DNA from: Vibrio cidicii
Lineage (GTDB): Bacteria; Pseudomonadota; Gammaproteobacteria; Enterobacterales; Vibrionaceae
Length of the DNA stretch: 64,000 bases
NCBI RefSeq assembly: GCF_009763805.1
Contig: NZ_CP046804.1
Location: forward strand, 558,001-622,000
Direction of reading: 5' to 3'
Below the pieces are notes generated by a model that was given only the letters and a program-made list of their open reading frames with translations, was not told where the DNA came from and searched no databases. Position numbers and translations under genes: made by a program. Of the stretch, positions 22,071 through 33,062 are shown piece by piece. The first letter of the stretch is position 1, and each line of letters opens with the position of its first letter.

Positions 22071-22102
22071 AAAAACGAGCTGCACAGTCAGCTCGTTTTT
22101 TA
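22071..22102. terminator. Bidirectional terminator between torR and elyC
   Basis: AAAAACGAGCTG pairs with CAGCTCGTTTTT around a six-base loop; A-run and T-run arms serve the convergent genes on both strands. Confidence 0.85.
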
Positions 22103-22118
22103 ATGGATGGCTTCTTTT

Positions 22119-22922
22119 TTAAGCAGGATTTTTCGCGGCGACTTTTTCGTTGTTAGGTGCAGTGGTCAGTAAATCGCGCAAAGATTGCCAAATGAGACCC
22201 AAGGTTTCATACCAATAACGTTCGGTCTGCTCTAAATAGAGCGCTTTCGGCGCGTATTTGTCCCAAGCTTGGGTGATCTCTTTTTGCGCCAAATAGTTGG
22301 TAGGAGCTGGCAAAGGGGTTAAGCCAGCATCGTTAAATTCTTTCAAAGCTCGGGTCATGTGACTGGCCGAGGTAACTAGCACTAACTGCTTCTGCCGAAC
22401 AAAAGCGGCGGCCTGACGTGCTTCTTCCCAAGTATCTTTGGCATCTTCCAACAAGATAATGTCGGATTTCGCTACCCCAAGCGCTAGAGCCACATTCGCC
22501 ATCATCCGGGCATGACTGATTTCAGAGCCGCCAGCGTAACCAGACAAAATCATTTTTGCCCCCGGGTACATACGCAAAATGCGAATCCCTTCAGCAAGGC
22601 GCATCAAGGCGGTGCGACTGAGTTCAGAGGTCGGGGGAATTTGGTCGTCCACTACATGGCCATTACCCAATACCATCACGTAATCGACACTTTGCACTTC
22701 AGGTAAAAAGACCGAGTATTGGCGCTCTAGAGGCATTAAAAGTTTGCTGGCAACGGGTTGGAATGAAACCAGAAAAATACCGATAAAAGAGAATAAAATG
22801 ACAAAACAACCTGTTTTTTGCCTGGTGGTAAACATAATCAACATCAGGCCGAGCAGGCCGATGATGAGTAGCGCAGGCAAAGGCATGAGAAGCGCCGATA
22901 CCGCTTTTTTCAGCTCAAACAT
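22119..22922 (-). CDS. elyC: Envelope biogenesis factor ElyC (DUF218)
   Basis: A 267-aa inner-membrane protein with two N-terminal TM segments (about residues 10-32 and 38-58) followed by a DUF218 domain. The domain contains VDYVMVLGNGHVVDD, GAKMILSGYAGGSE, DAKDTWEEA and LVLVTSASHMTRA. E. coli ElyC (YcbC), encoded next to cmoM-mukFEB, supports peptidoglycan assembly at low temperature through the lipid-carrier pool. The same adjacency here supports the assignment. Confidence 0.9.
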   Translation of the reverse strand: MFELKKAVSALLMPLPALLIIGLLGLMLIMFTTRQKTGCFVILFSFIGIFLVSFQPVASKLLMPLERQYSVFLPEVQSVDYVMVLGNGHVVDDQIPPTSELSRTALMRLAEGIRILRMYPGAKMILSGYAGGSEISHARMMANVALALGVAKSDIILLEDAKDTWEEARQAAAFVRQKQLVLVTSASHMTRALKEFNDAGLTPLPAPTNYLAQKEITQAWDKYAPKALYLEQTERYWYETLGLIWQSLRDLLTTAPNNEKVAAKNPA

Positions 22923-23019
22923 ACAGAAATAGTCCGAAAAAACATCACTTGACAGTAAAAAAGAGAGAATCCCTCTTTATTCCTGCTTTCCTTATGACAG
23001 AATAGCAGCACGATTCGAT

Positions 23020-23829
23020 ATGATAACCCAAGCCACAGTGAACCAAGACCGTAATTTCGACGATATTGCCCACAAATTTGCAAAAAATATTTACGGATCA
23101 GATAAAGGTGAGATCCGCCAAGTGATTGTTTGGGAAGACCTTGAGCAGGTTTTGACCGCAATCGATGCTGGCACGAAGGCGCTGACTATTCTCGATGCGG
23201 GCGGTGGCTTAGCACAAATGTCGCAAAAGCTTGCTAAGCTCGGACATCAGGTTGCGTTATGTGATCTATCTTCTGAAATGCTGCAATTGGCTGAACAGGA
23301 TATTGCAAAAAACGGTTTGCTTGCGCAGTATCGGCTGATCCATTCTCCGGTGCAGTCCATTGCTGAACATTTGGAGCAACCAGTGGATTTATTGCTGTTT
23401 CATGCGGTCATGGAGTGGTTAGCCGATCCGAAAAGTGCGTTAGAGACGCTGCTTGAGCAAGTGAAGCCCGGCGGGGCGGCATCCATCATGTTCTATAACC
23501 ATCATGGTTTGGTTTATAAAAATGTGGTGTGCGGTAATATTCCACATGTTTTGCAAGGCATGCCGCATCGCAAACGCTTTAAACTGCAACCGCAAAAAGG
23601 CCTCGATCCGCAACAGGTTTATCAGTGGATTGAAGATGCAGGATTTGAGATTGGTGGAAAATCCGGTATTCGCTGTTTTAGCGATTACATAGGTAACCGA
23701 CAGAATATGGGCGACTACCAGTATGAAGACGTGTTGGCACTGGAAAAACAGTTGTGCCGACAAGAACCATACCTCTCGTTAGGCCGATACATCCACGTAT
23801 GGGCGAAAAAGAAAGAAAAGCAGGAATAA
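23020..23829 (+). CDS. cmoM: tRNA 5-carboxymethoxyuridine methyltransferase CmoM
   Basis: SAM-dependent methyltransferase that esterifies cmo5U34 in certain tRNAs to mcmo5U; formerly SmtA. The 269-aa class I fold shows the SAM motif [18 protein letters not shown], then [11 protein letters not shown] and [13 protein letters not shown]. It opens the cmoM-mukF-mukE-mukB operon, with two bases between its stop and the mukF ATG. The enzymes that make its substrate, CmoA and CmoB, are encoded 12 kb downstream in this window. Confidence 0.93.
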   Translation: MITQATVNQDRNFDDIAHKFAKNIYGSDKGEIRQVIVWEDLEQVLTAIDAGTKALTILDAGGGLAQMSQKLAKLGHQVALCDLSSEMLQLAEQDIAKNGLLAQYRLIHSPVQSIAEHLEQPVDLLLFHAVMEWLADPKSALETLLEQVKPGGAASIMFYNHHGLVYKNVVCGNIPHVLQGMPHRKRFKLQPQKGLDPQQVYQWIEDAGFEIGGKSGIRCFSDYIGNRQNMGDYQYEDVLALEKQLCRQEPYLSLGRYIHVWAKKKEKQE

Positions 23830-23831
23830 CA

Positions 23832-25170
23832 ATGAGTGAGACAACTCTCAATGCTGCAGAGCAACCAATCGATGAATTGGTGAGCTGGGTTAAGCAGCAC
23901 GATTTCTCATTGAACCTGACCACAGAACGTCTGGCATTTTTGATAGCCATCGCGGTGTTAAGTAACGAAAGGTTCGATGAAGAGTTGGGTGAAGGTGAAT
24001 TGCATGATGCGTTTACTATCGTCACTCGATTATTTGAAGAAACAGGTGAGGCGTCGGCGTTTCGAGCCAACAACGCAATTAACGAACTGGTTAAACAGCG
24101 CCTTATCAGCCGTTTTACTAGTGAAGTGACCGATGGAGCAAGCATCTATCGTTTGTCACCACTGGCGATTGGTATCACCGACTATTACGTCCGTCACCGA
24201 GAGTTTTCCAAACTCCGCCTCTCGATTCAGCTCTCTATGGTGGCTGGTGAAATGGCCAGAGCCATTGATGCCGCTCAGAAGGGGGGAACCGCAGAGCATT
24301 GGAAGAAAAATGTCTATGGGGTGCTTAAGTACTCGGTCGGTGAGATTTTTGACCAGATCGATCTCAACCAGCGTGTGATGGATGAACAGCAGCAATCGGT
24401 TAAACAGCAGATTGCTGATTTGCTCAACAAAGACTGGCGTGATGCGATCAACAACTGTGAGTCTCTGCTGTCTGAAACCTCCAATACACTCAAAGAGTTA
24501 CAAGATACGCTACAAGCGGCAGGCGACGAGCTACAAACGCAGATTTTGGATATCCAAGAACTGGTTTATGGCGATCCTGAACTGGAGTTTATCGAAGAGA
24601 CGCTGTTTGGTTTGCAGATGAAACTTGATCGCATCGTCAGTTGGGGACAGCAGGCGATTGATTTGTGGATCGGCTATGACCGCCACGTGCACAAGTTTAT
24701 CCGTACGGCCATCGATATGGATAAGAACCGCGCCTTTAGCTCGCGCCTACGCCAATCGGTGAAGGACTACTTTGACCTGCCTTGGTATCTCACCTATGCC
24801 GATGCAGAGCGCCTGAGCGATCTTCGCGATGAAGCGCTGATGTTGCGTGATGAAGAAGTCACCGGACAAGTCCCCACAGAAGTGGAATATGAAGAGTTTC
24901 AACAAGTCAATGATGAGCTTGCTGAGCGTATTGGCGGCATGCTTAAAGCGCATAAAGAGCAGGGTAGACCGATTGATCTTGGCGCAGTAACTGCGCGATT
25001 ACCTCGCGCAACATCCTCAGACTCATCATTTTGATTTAGCACGAATGGTTATCGACCAAGCGGTCCGTCTTGGCTATTCCGAGTCGGATTATCAGGCGAT
25101 TCAGCCCGATTGGCAGGCGATCAACGATTTTGGTGCAAAGGTACAAGCAAATGTCATCAACCGATATTAA
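23832..25170 (+). CDS. mukF: Chromosome partition protein MukF (kleisin; one apparent 1-base frameshift)
   Basis: Kleisin subunit of the MukBEF condensin. The ATG at 23832 begins [20 protein letters not shown]; the N-terminal winged-helix region and the middle coiled-coil domain are intact. The frame breaks near 24989-24990 (GCGCAGTAACTGCGC); deleting one A restores [20 protein letters not shown] and a C-terminus ending [15 protein letters not shown], 445 aa in all. This is the only one of the eleven frameshifts outside a GAAC context. The true stop at 25168-25170 overlaps the mukE start by 20 bases, as in other mukFE pairs. Confidence 0.93.
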
Positions 25171-25873
25171 TGAATACATGCCAGAGAATCTGGCCAAAGC
25201 GATTTGTAACCCACTTTTTCCCGCTTTAGATAGTCTGCTGCGTGCAGGACGTCATATCTCCAGCGAAGATCTGGATAACCACGCGCTACTTTGCGACTTT
25301 GAAGTTGAGCTATCGTCTTTTTATCAGCGCTACAACACCGAGCTGGTGAAAGCGCCGGAAGGCTTTTTCTATCTGCGCCCGCGCTCGACCTCGCTGATTG
25401 GTCGCAGTGTTTTGTCTGAACTGGACATGCTGGTGGGTAAAGTGCTCTGTTTCCTTTACCTTAGCCCAGAGCGTTTGGCGCACGAAGGCATCTTCACCAA
25501 TCAAGAGCTGTACGAAGAGCTGCTGGCGTTGGCGGATGAGAAGAAGCTGATGAAGCTGGTCACTAACCGCGCTTCTGGCTCGGATCTTGACCGCGAAAAG
25601 CTGTTTGAGAAAGTGCGCACCTCACTTCGTCGTTTGCGCCGTCTTGGCATGATCATCCATATCGGCGATACCGGTAAATTCAGCATCAGTGAGGCGGTAT
25701 TCCGCTTTGGCGCTGACGTTCGCGTTGGCGATGACATGCGTGAAGCGCAGCTTCGCCTTATCCGCGACGGTGAAGCGGTGGTGCATACCAAAGAGCCAAC
25801 ACAAGGCAGCCTATTGGGTGATGAAGACGATAGTGAATTTAACGAGCAAGCAGAATTAGAGGGTGAAGCATGA
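25151..25873 (+). CDS. mukE: Chromosome partition protein MukE
   Basis: KITE-type subunit that binds MukF in the MukBEF condensin. The 240-aa protein starts [20 protein letters not shown] at 25151; in-frame codons from 25070 actually belong to the 3' end of mukF in another frame. Conserved blocks include [35 protein letters not shown] and [11 protein letters not shown]. The stop overlaps the mukB ATG by 4 bases. The C-terminal 30 residues are acidic and variable, as in the family. Confidence 0.95.
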   Translation: MSSTDINEYMPENLAKAICNPLFPALDSLLRAGRHISSEDLDNHALLCDFEVELSSFYQRYNTELVKAPEGFFYLRPRSTSLIGRSVLSELDMLVGKVLCFLYLSPERLAHEGIFTNQELYEELLALADEKKLMKLVTNRASGSDLDREKLFEKVRTSLRRLRRLGMIIHIGDTGKFSISEAVFRFGADVRVGDDMREAQLRLIRDGEAVVHTKEPTQGSLLGDEDDSEFNEQAELEGEA

Positions 25874-28800
25874 TTGAAAGAGGTAAGTATCAATCGCTGA
25901 CCATGGTCAACTGGAACGGCTTCTTTGCTCGTACTTTTGATATCGATGGTCTGGTAACGACTCTCTCGGGCGGCAACGGTGCGGGTAAGTCGACCACCAT
26001 GGCGGCATTTATCACCGCTTTGATCCCTGACCAAAGCTTGTTGCATTTTCGCAATACCACTGAGGCGGGGAGTAGCCAAGCTTCACGTGACAAAGGCCTC
26101 TACGGTAAGTTGCAGCCAGGTGCCTGTTATGCGGCGCTGGATGTGGTGAACTCGCGCAATCAACGTTTGCTGTTTGCAGTGAAACTGCAGCAGGTGGCAG
26201 GGCGCGATAAAAAAGTCGACATCAAACCGTTTGTGATTCAAGGCTTGCCGAGCCATGTGAAGCCGACCGATGTGCTGATTGAAACCGTTTCGTCAACTCA
26301 GGCTCGCGTGCGCCAGTTGAATGACGTGAAAGAGTGTGTCGGCCAATTTGAGGGCGCGCACTTTAAATCGTTCCCATCGATTGTCGATTACCACTCGCAA
26401 ATGTTTGAGTTTGGCGTGATCCCGAAAAAGCTGCGTAACTCAAGTGACCGCTCTAAGTTCTATCGCCTGATTGAAGCCTCGCTTTATGGTGGTATCTCAA
26501 GCGCCATCACCCGCTCTTTGCGCGATTATCTCTTACCGCAAAACGGTGGGGTGAAAAAAGCCTTCCAAGACATGGAGTCGGCTCTGCGCGAAAACCGCAT
26601 GACGTTGGAAGCGATCAAAACCACGCAGGCGGATCGTGATCTGTTCAAACACCTGATCACCGAATCAACCAACTACGTGGCCGCCGACTACATGCGCCAC
26701 GCCAACGATCGCCGCAACAAGTTAGAACAAACCCTTTCTCTGCGCTCTGAGCTGTTTGGCTCACGCGAAATGCTGATGGAGCAAAATAGCTTACTGACTC
26801 GCGTTCAGGAAGAGTTGGCGCTGTTGATCGAGTCGGAATCGGCCTTAGAACAAGATTATCAAGCGGCGTCGGATCACTTGCAGTTGGTACAAAACGCCTT
26901 GCGTCAGCAAGAGAAGATCGAGCGTTATCAAGAAGATCTTGAAGAACTGAACGAGCGTCTCGAAGAGCAGAGTATGGTCGTTGAGGAGGCGCAAGAGCGC
27001 GTATTGATGGCCGAAGAGCAGGCAACAGTTGCAGAAGAAGAGGTGGATAGCCTCAAGACTCAGCTCGCTGACTATCAACAGGCGCTGGATGTACAACAAA
27101 CGCGCGCGCTTCAATACCAGCAAGCGGTGCAAGCGCTGGAAAAAGCCAAACTGCTGCTTGGTAACGATGAGCTGAGCGCGGAAAGTGCACCGTCAATAGT
27201 TGCTCAGCTCAAAGAGAGCGAAGCGCAACAAACCCAAGCCCTATTAGCGCTAAAACACAAACTGGATATGTCTTCAGCCGCTGCGCAGCAGTTTGAAACC
27301 GCGCTCAAGTGGTTACAAAGTATCACCGGCCCCGTTGAACGTGCTTCAGCGGCAGAAAAAGCTCGCAACGTCATGCAACAATCGCGTGAGGCGCAGCAGT
27401 TGCTGAGTAATGAATCTCAGTGGCGTGCACAGCATCGTGATTTGGAACGCAGCCTGAACGCACAGCGTCAAGCCCAAGAAATGGCGGATGAATACCGCAA
27501 GCAGCACAATGTTTCTCTAAGCGATGAGCTGGTGTTCGAGCAAGAGCGTGAGCGTCACCACGAGCTGATTGATTCTCTGGAGATGAGCTTAGAAGAAGCC
27601 CGTGAACAGCGCAGTGAGCAGCGCCGTCTTGAACAAGACATCCGCGCGGAGATCGCACATTTGCAAGTGCTCGCGCCGAGTTGGATTGCGGCCAATGATG
27701 CGCTGGAGAAACTCCGAGAGCAAAGTGGCGCCGAACTTACCGACAGTCAATCGGTGATGTCACAGATGCAGATGGTGCTCGAGCGCGAAAAGACGCTGTC
27801 GCTGAACAAAGACAAGTTGGCAGAGCGCCGCGCCAAGCTCGAAGGCGAGATTGAACGTTTGGCATCGCCAGGCGGCTCGAACGATCCGCGCCTGAAAGGT
27901 TTGGCGGATACGCTTGGCGGGGTGCTGCTATCGGAGATTTACGATGACATCACCATCGATGATGCGCCGTACTTTAGTGCCATGTACGGCCCAGCGCGCC
28001 ACGCCATCGTGGTGTCTGATCTGTCCGGCATCGAAGAAAAATTGGTTGAGCTGGACGACTGCCCCGAAGATCTTTACATCATCGAAGGGGATATCGACGC
28101 CTTTGATGACAGCTCCTTCAACGCTGAAGAACTGCATGGCGCAGTCTGCGTGCGCCTGAATGAGCGTCAAATGCGTTACTCGCGCTTGCCGGAAATTCCT
28201 CTGTTCGGCCGCGCGGCGCGTGAGCAGCGTTTAGAATTGCTGCGAAGCGAGCGTGAAGAGGTGGTTGAGCAGCATGCCAAAGCGGCGTTTGATGCGCAGA
28301 AGATGCAACGTCTGTTCCAAGCCTTCAACCAGTTTGTTGCTGAACACATCCAAGTGGCGTTTGCCGCTGACCCTGAACTGGCGCTGAGCAAAGCGCGTGA
28401 TACGCATAACCAATTGACTCGCACCTTAAGCGAATTAGAAGGCAAAGAGCAACAATACCGAGCGCAGATCAGTAGCAGTAAGCAAGCCTTGGTGCTACTA
28501 GATAAACTTGCGCCGAACATGCGATTGGTTGAAGACGAGACGATCGAAGCGCGTTTTGCCGAAGTTGAAGCGCAAATTAGCCAACTTACTCAAGCGAAAG
28601 CCTTTATCAGCGAGCATGGAAAAGCGGTCGCGGAACTGGAAAAAATGGTTTCAGTGCTGGAGACTGACCCAGAGCAATTTGACGCGCTCGAGGCCCAATT
28701 TGCAAGCGCCGATCTCGCTCTGCAAGATCTGAAAAAGCAGATTTTTGCGCTGTCGGATCTGGTGGAACGTCGCCACTACTTTGCTTATTCCGATTCGGTT

Positions 28801-30328
28801 GATTTACTTAACCAAGGCAGCGAGCTCAGTGAGCAGCTTCGCGGCAAATTGGTGGCAGCGGAGCGCAGCCGTACACGTTATCGCGAAGAGTTGAAACAAG
28901 CCCAAGGACAGATGAACCAATACAACCAAGTGCTGGCGTCACTGAAGAGCTCGTATCAAGCCAAACTGGAAACGGTGCAAGAATTTAAGCAAGAACTGGC
29001 AGAGTTTGGTGTGCACGCTGATGACGGCGCGCAAGAGCGGGCCATTCGTCGTCGTGATGAACTGCATGAGCGGCTACACACTTCGCGCAGTCGCAAGAGC
29101 GAATACGAGCGCACCATCACCTCGACCGAGCTTGAAATGAAAGGCCTCGTCAAACGTCTGAAAAAAGTGCAGAAAGATTACAGCGATCTGCGTACCTTCG
29201 TTGTGGCTGCCAAAGCGGGTTGGTGTTCGGTATTACGCTTAGCACGTGAAAACGACGTTGAGCGTCGCTTACACAAGCGTGAGCTGGTTTACCTTTCGGC
29301 CGATGAACTGCGCTCAATGTCGGATAAATCGCTTGGCGCATTGCGTCTAGCGGTGGCGAATAACGACGATCTGCGTGATGCGCTGCGCTTGTCGGAAGAT
29401 AACTCCCGCCCAGAGCGCAAAGTCCTGTTCTACATTGCGGTCTATCAGCATCTGCGTGAGCGTATTCGCCAAGACATCATCCGTACCGATGATCCGGTGG
29501 AAGCGATTGAAGAGATGGAAGTGGAACTGGCTCGTTTGACCGAAGAATTGACGCTGCGTGAAAACCGCCTAGCGATCAGTTTCTGAATCGGTGGCGAGTA
29601 TTATCCAGAAAACCATTCAGCGTGAGCAAAATCGTATCCGCATGCTCAACCAAGGCTTGTCCAACATCGCCTTTGGTCAGGTGAAAGGGGTGCGACTGAA
29701 TGTCAAAGTGCGGGAAAGCCATGAAGTGTTGTTGAACGGTTTGGCCGCGCAGCAAGAACAGCACAAAGATCTGTTTGAGTCGCCGCGTTATACCTTCTCG
29801 GAAGCGATGGCGAAACTGTTCCAACGGGTCAACCCACACATTGATATGGGCCAACGTTCGCCGCAAGTGCTTGGTGAAGAGCTGCTGGATTACCGCAATT
29901 ACCTCGAGTTGAGCATTGAGGTCAACCGTGGTTCAGATGGTTGGTTGCAAGCCGAATCGGGCGCGCTATCGACCGGTGAAGCGATTGGTACTGGTCAGTC
30001 GATTCTGCTGATGGTCATTCAGAGCTGGGAAGAAGAGTCACGTCGTCTGCGCAGCAAAGACATTGTTCCTTGTCGCTTGCTGTTCTTGGATGAAGCTGCA
30101 CGTCTCGACGCGAAATCGATCTCGACGCTGTTCGAGCTGTGTGATCGTCTCGACATGCAACTTTTGATCGCCGCGCCTGAGAACATCAGCCCAGAGAAAG
30201 GCACAACCTATAAACTGGTGCGTAAAGTGTTTAAAGATCATGAACACGTGCATGTGGTTGGGCTGCGCGGATTTGGTCAAGAGAAGAAGCCAAAGAGTGA
30301 GGCTCAGGAGCTGTTGGAAGCCTTCTAA
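25870..30328 (+). CDS. mukB: Chromosome partition protein MukB (SMC-like; one apparent 1-base frameshift)
   Basis: SMC-like ATPase of the MukBEF condensin. The N-terminal head has Walker [11 protein letters not shown] (about residues 35-44). Long coiled coils (about 290-650 and 800-1100) flank the hinge ([30 protein letters not shown]). The C-terminal head has the signature [10 protein letters not shown] and Walker [13 protein letters not shown]. The frame breaks at 29580-29582 (ATCAGTTTCTGAA); deleting one T restores [19 protein letters not shown] and 1485 aa, against 1486 in E. coli. Without correction the ORF would lack the C-terminal signature motif and Walker B. Confidence 0.96.
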
Positions 30329-30346
30329 TCTTTCCGATGTAAGTTA

Positions 30347-30375
30347 AACACCCGCCCAATATGGCGGGTGTTTTT
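30347..30375 (+). terminator. Terminator of the cmoM-mukFEB operon
   Basis: AACACCCGCC pairs with GGCGGGTGTT around a six-base loop and is followed by T residues, 18 bases after the mukB stop. Confidence 0.87.
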
Positions 30376-30496
30376 GATTGTGGCGGCAACTAAAAGCAAA
30401 CAATGCTGATCATCACTGCATGTTCGCTGCCAATTGCAATTGTTTGTTATGTAAATGGGATGTTAATATACGCCAGCGATGACAGAGGAAGAGGCA

Positions 30497-31964
30497 ATGA
30501 ATGCACTGGTGAAACCTGAAACGGATATCCCTTTTGAAGCAACACCCACTCATGCAGTCAATGAGCTTGAGTCTTGGTTTGATGCACTCAAACGCGCTTA
30601 TCGGCAAGAGCCAATGCCAAGCTTTAGCCAAAGGAAGCAGCGGTTGCTGGCGCTGAAAAAACAGTTAAGTCGCTATCAAGATGTGCTTGCGCAGGCGATG
30701 AGTGACGATTTTTCTGGCCGTAGCGTCACTGAGTCGAAAATGGCTGACGTACTCGCGCCGATTTTAGACATCAACCACGTTGTGCGCCATTTAAAAAGTT
30801 GGATGAAACCGCGCCGCCGCGCCACTGAGCTGATGTTTAAGGGCAATAAACTGGAGTTGCGTTATCAGCCCAAAGGAGTGGTGGGGATCATTTGTCCGTG
30901 GAATTTTCCGATTTATCTTTCTGTTGGACCACTTATTACTGCCTTGGCGGCAGGTAATCGCTGCATGATAAAAATGCCGCCAAACTGCCCGAGAAACCAG
31001 CCAAATCTTGAGGCAGATGTTGAGTGAGATTTTCCCCCAAGACTTGGTGTGTGTGGTGGATGGCACTCACCCTCAAGCGATGCAGATCTCCCATTTGCCG
31101 TTTGACCACTTGGTTTTTACCGGATCGCCAACCAGCGGACGGGTTATCATGGCGAATGCGGCTGCCAATCTCACCCCAGTGACTTTGGAGCTCGGTGGTA
31201 AATCGCCAGCCATTGTGCTGGATGACTTTGATATCAATCAGGCGGCGCAGCGTATCGCCCATGGTAAAGGGTTTAATGCAGGGCAGATTTGTATCGCACC
31301 TGATTATGCCTTTGTACCGCAAGCGAAAATGGCCGCATTTGTTGCGGCGCTGAAACAAGCGCACAGCAAAATGTATCGCCAGCTTTCTGGTAATCAGGAT
31401 TACACCTCGCTGGTAGATGAGGTGCAATATCAACGTTTTCATCAGCTTCTGGAGGATGCCCGCGAAAAAGGTGCAGAGATAACACAATGTCTTGAGTATG
31501 GCGATGGCAGACAAACGCCGCTTTATGTCGTGACACAACTAACGCCACAGATGCGCATCTGTCAGGAAGAGATTTTTGGCCCACTGCTTCCGGTGCACGG
31601 CTATCAAGACGTGCAAGAGGTGGTCGATTACATCAACCAACGCCCACGGCCGCTGGCTTGTTACCTCTTTAGCCACGATGAGGCTCAGCGCGAGCAAATC
31701 CTAGCGCAGACCCATAGCGGCGGCGTCACCATCAACGATTGGGGTTGGCATGTGATGAATCATTCGGTGCCGTTTGGCGGAATTGGCAACTCCGGTATCG
31801 GTAACTATCACGGTGAAGAAGGGTTTCGTGAGCTAAGCCATGCACGCAGCGTTTTGCTGATGCGAGATTGGTTCCCGATCAGCCTATTTTCTCCGCCTTA
31901 TGGCCGTTTGATTCAAAAGCTGGTTTTGCGGCTGTTTGTCGGCAAGGCCGATAGAAATCTATAA
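30497..31964 (+). CDS. Aldehyde dehydrogenase, coniferyl-aldehyde-dehydrogenase-like (one apparent 1-base frameshift)
   Basis: NAD(P)-dependent aldehyde dehydrogenase of the class-3-like CalB group. Features are the cofactor region GIICPWNFPIYLSVGPL, the catalytic Glu in LELGGKSPAIV, the catalytic Cys in NAGQICIAPDY, and the C-terminal PFGGIGNSGIGNYHGEEGF typical of membrane-associated class 3 enzymes. The frame breaks at 30994-30996 (CCGAGAAACC, expected CCGAGAACC); correction gives about 488 aa with PRTSQILRQMLSEIF at the joint. The ATG 30497 after GAGGAAGAGG is preferred to 30479. Its substrate is not inferable from neighbours. Confidence 0.9.
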
Positions 31965-32041
31965 AGTCGATGGCTGGATTTGCCCGTTTGTATCTAAGAC
32001 AGTCGATAACCGCCAGTGGAAAACAACACGTGAGCTAGGCA

Positions 32042-32068
32042 GAAAAAGGCCCACATTGGTTGTGGGCC
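32042..32068 (-). terminator. Terminator of the protease/7TM/ATP-grasp operon
   Basis: GGCCCACA and TGTGGGCC form the stem. The minus strand continues TTTTTCT, just past the stop of the ATP-grasp gene. Confidence 0.8.
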
Positions 32069-32078
32069 GTTGTGGCGA

Positions 32079-33059
32079 TTAATCGCGTGATGTGATCACG
32101 CCAAATTGTTTGGCTGAATATGCGACGCGCTCTGCCGGTGTGGGATACGTAAGCTGAGTACCTAAATTTTCAATATGGTGCAATCTTGGTAGCAAGCCAC
32201 AGCCATTGGCTATCTGAATCGCTAAACCCGGACGAGCGTTGAGCTCCAACACCATCGGCCCTTCTTCTTTATCCAACACCATGTCGGTGCCAATATAGCC
32301 AAGCCCGGTCATTTCCCATGCGCTGGCGGCCAATGTGAGTAAGCGCTCCCAATGGGGAACCTGCAGTGTTGCCAGATCCTTTCCGGTATCTGGATGGTGG
32401 GTGACTGGCTGGTTAAATTGCACCGCGCGCACCGCTTTACCTGTCGCAATGTCAATGCCCACTCCGACGGCGCCTTGGTGTAAGTTGGCTTTGCCATCGG
32501 ATGCAGCCGTCGAGCAGCGCATCATCGCCATGATCGGATAGCCTTTGAAGACAATAATGCGCACATCCGGTACCCCTTCAAAACTGAAACCGTCAAAACA
32601 GTCATCAAATTTGATGAGGTTTTCCACCACCGCAACGTCGTTTTTTCCGCCCAGAGAAAAGAGTCCGGCCAGTGTGTTACTTAAATGGCGCTCGACTTCC
32701 TCTTTATTGATGGTCGCCCCAGAGGGTTTGGTATACACGCCATCTTTATGCGAAGTGACTACCAAAATGCCTTTGCCGCCACTGCCACGCGCTGGTTTGA
32801 TAACAAAGCCAGACCAGCTTTTGACCATCTCATGAATGGTTTTCACTTCAACCTGATTACTGATCACACCAATCAATTGCGGCACCGTACATCCAGCGCG
32901 CTGGGCGATGATTTTGGTTTGCAGCTTGTCATCCACCAAAGGGTATTTAGAGCGATCGTTATAGCGGCCAATGTAGCTATGGTTGCGCTTGTTCATGCCC
33001 ATAATCCCTTTACGGCGCAGCTTAAACGGCGAGGTGTAGTTGGACAAAATCGATAGCAT
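32079..33059 (-). CDS. RimK-related ATP-grasp ligase (alpha-L-glutamate ligase-like)
   Basis: A 326-aa ATP-grasp enzyme. The N-terminal linker contains MNKRNHSYIGRYN; the nucleotide-binding loop is KPARGSGGKGILVV and the metal-binding Glu/Asn lie in VLELNARPGLAIQIAN. The ATG at 33059 follows a GGAGG overlapping the end of the upstream gene. Such ligases join an acid to an amine or amino acid using ATP; the actual substrate is unknown. It is the third gene of an operon with a membrane protein carrying an inactive transglutaminase-like domain and a lipoprotein protease, a combination seen in many proteobacteria. Confidence 0.88.
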   Translation of the reverse strand: MLSILSNYTSPFKLRRKGIMGMNKRNHSYIGRYNDRSKYPLVDDKLQTKIIAQRAGCTVPQLIGVISNQVEVKTIHEMVKSWSGFVIKPARGSGGKGILVVTSHKDGVYTKPSGATINKEEVERHLSNTLAGLFSLGGKNDVAVVENLIKFDDCFDGFSFEGVPDVRIIVFKGYPIMAMMRCSTAASDGKANLHQGAVGVGIDIATGKAVRAVQFNQPVTHHPDTGKDLATLQVPHWERLLTLAASAWEMTGLGYIGTDMVLDKEEGPMVLELNARPGLAIQIANGCGLLPRLHHIENLGTQLTYPTPAERVAYSAKQFGVITSRD

Positions 33060-33062
33060 CAA

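Noticed and set aside
24133..24395. Opposite-strand and overlapping ORFs throughout muk, aspS and tol genes
   Set aside because: They lie in other frames of well-identified genes and show no independent protein-family features.
30479..31964. Aldehyde dehydrogenase as a decaying pseudogene
   Set aside because: Both halves keep the catalytic residues, there is only one frameshift, and it is of the same GAAC type as in essential-type genes.
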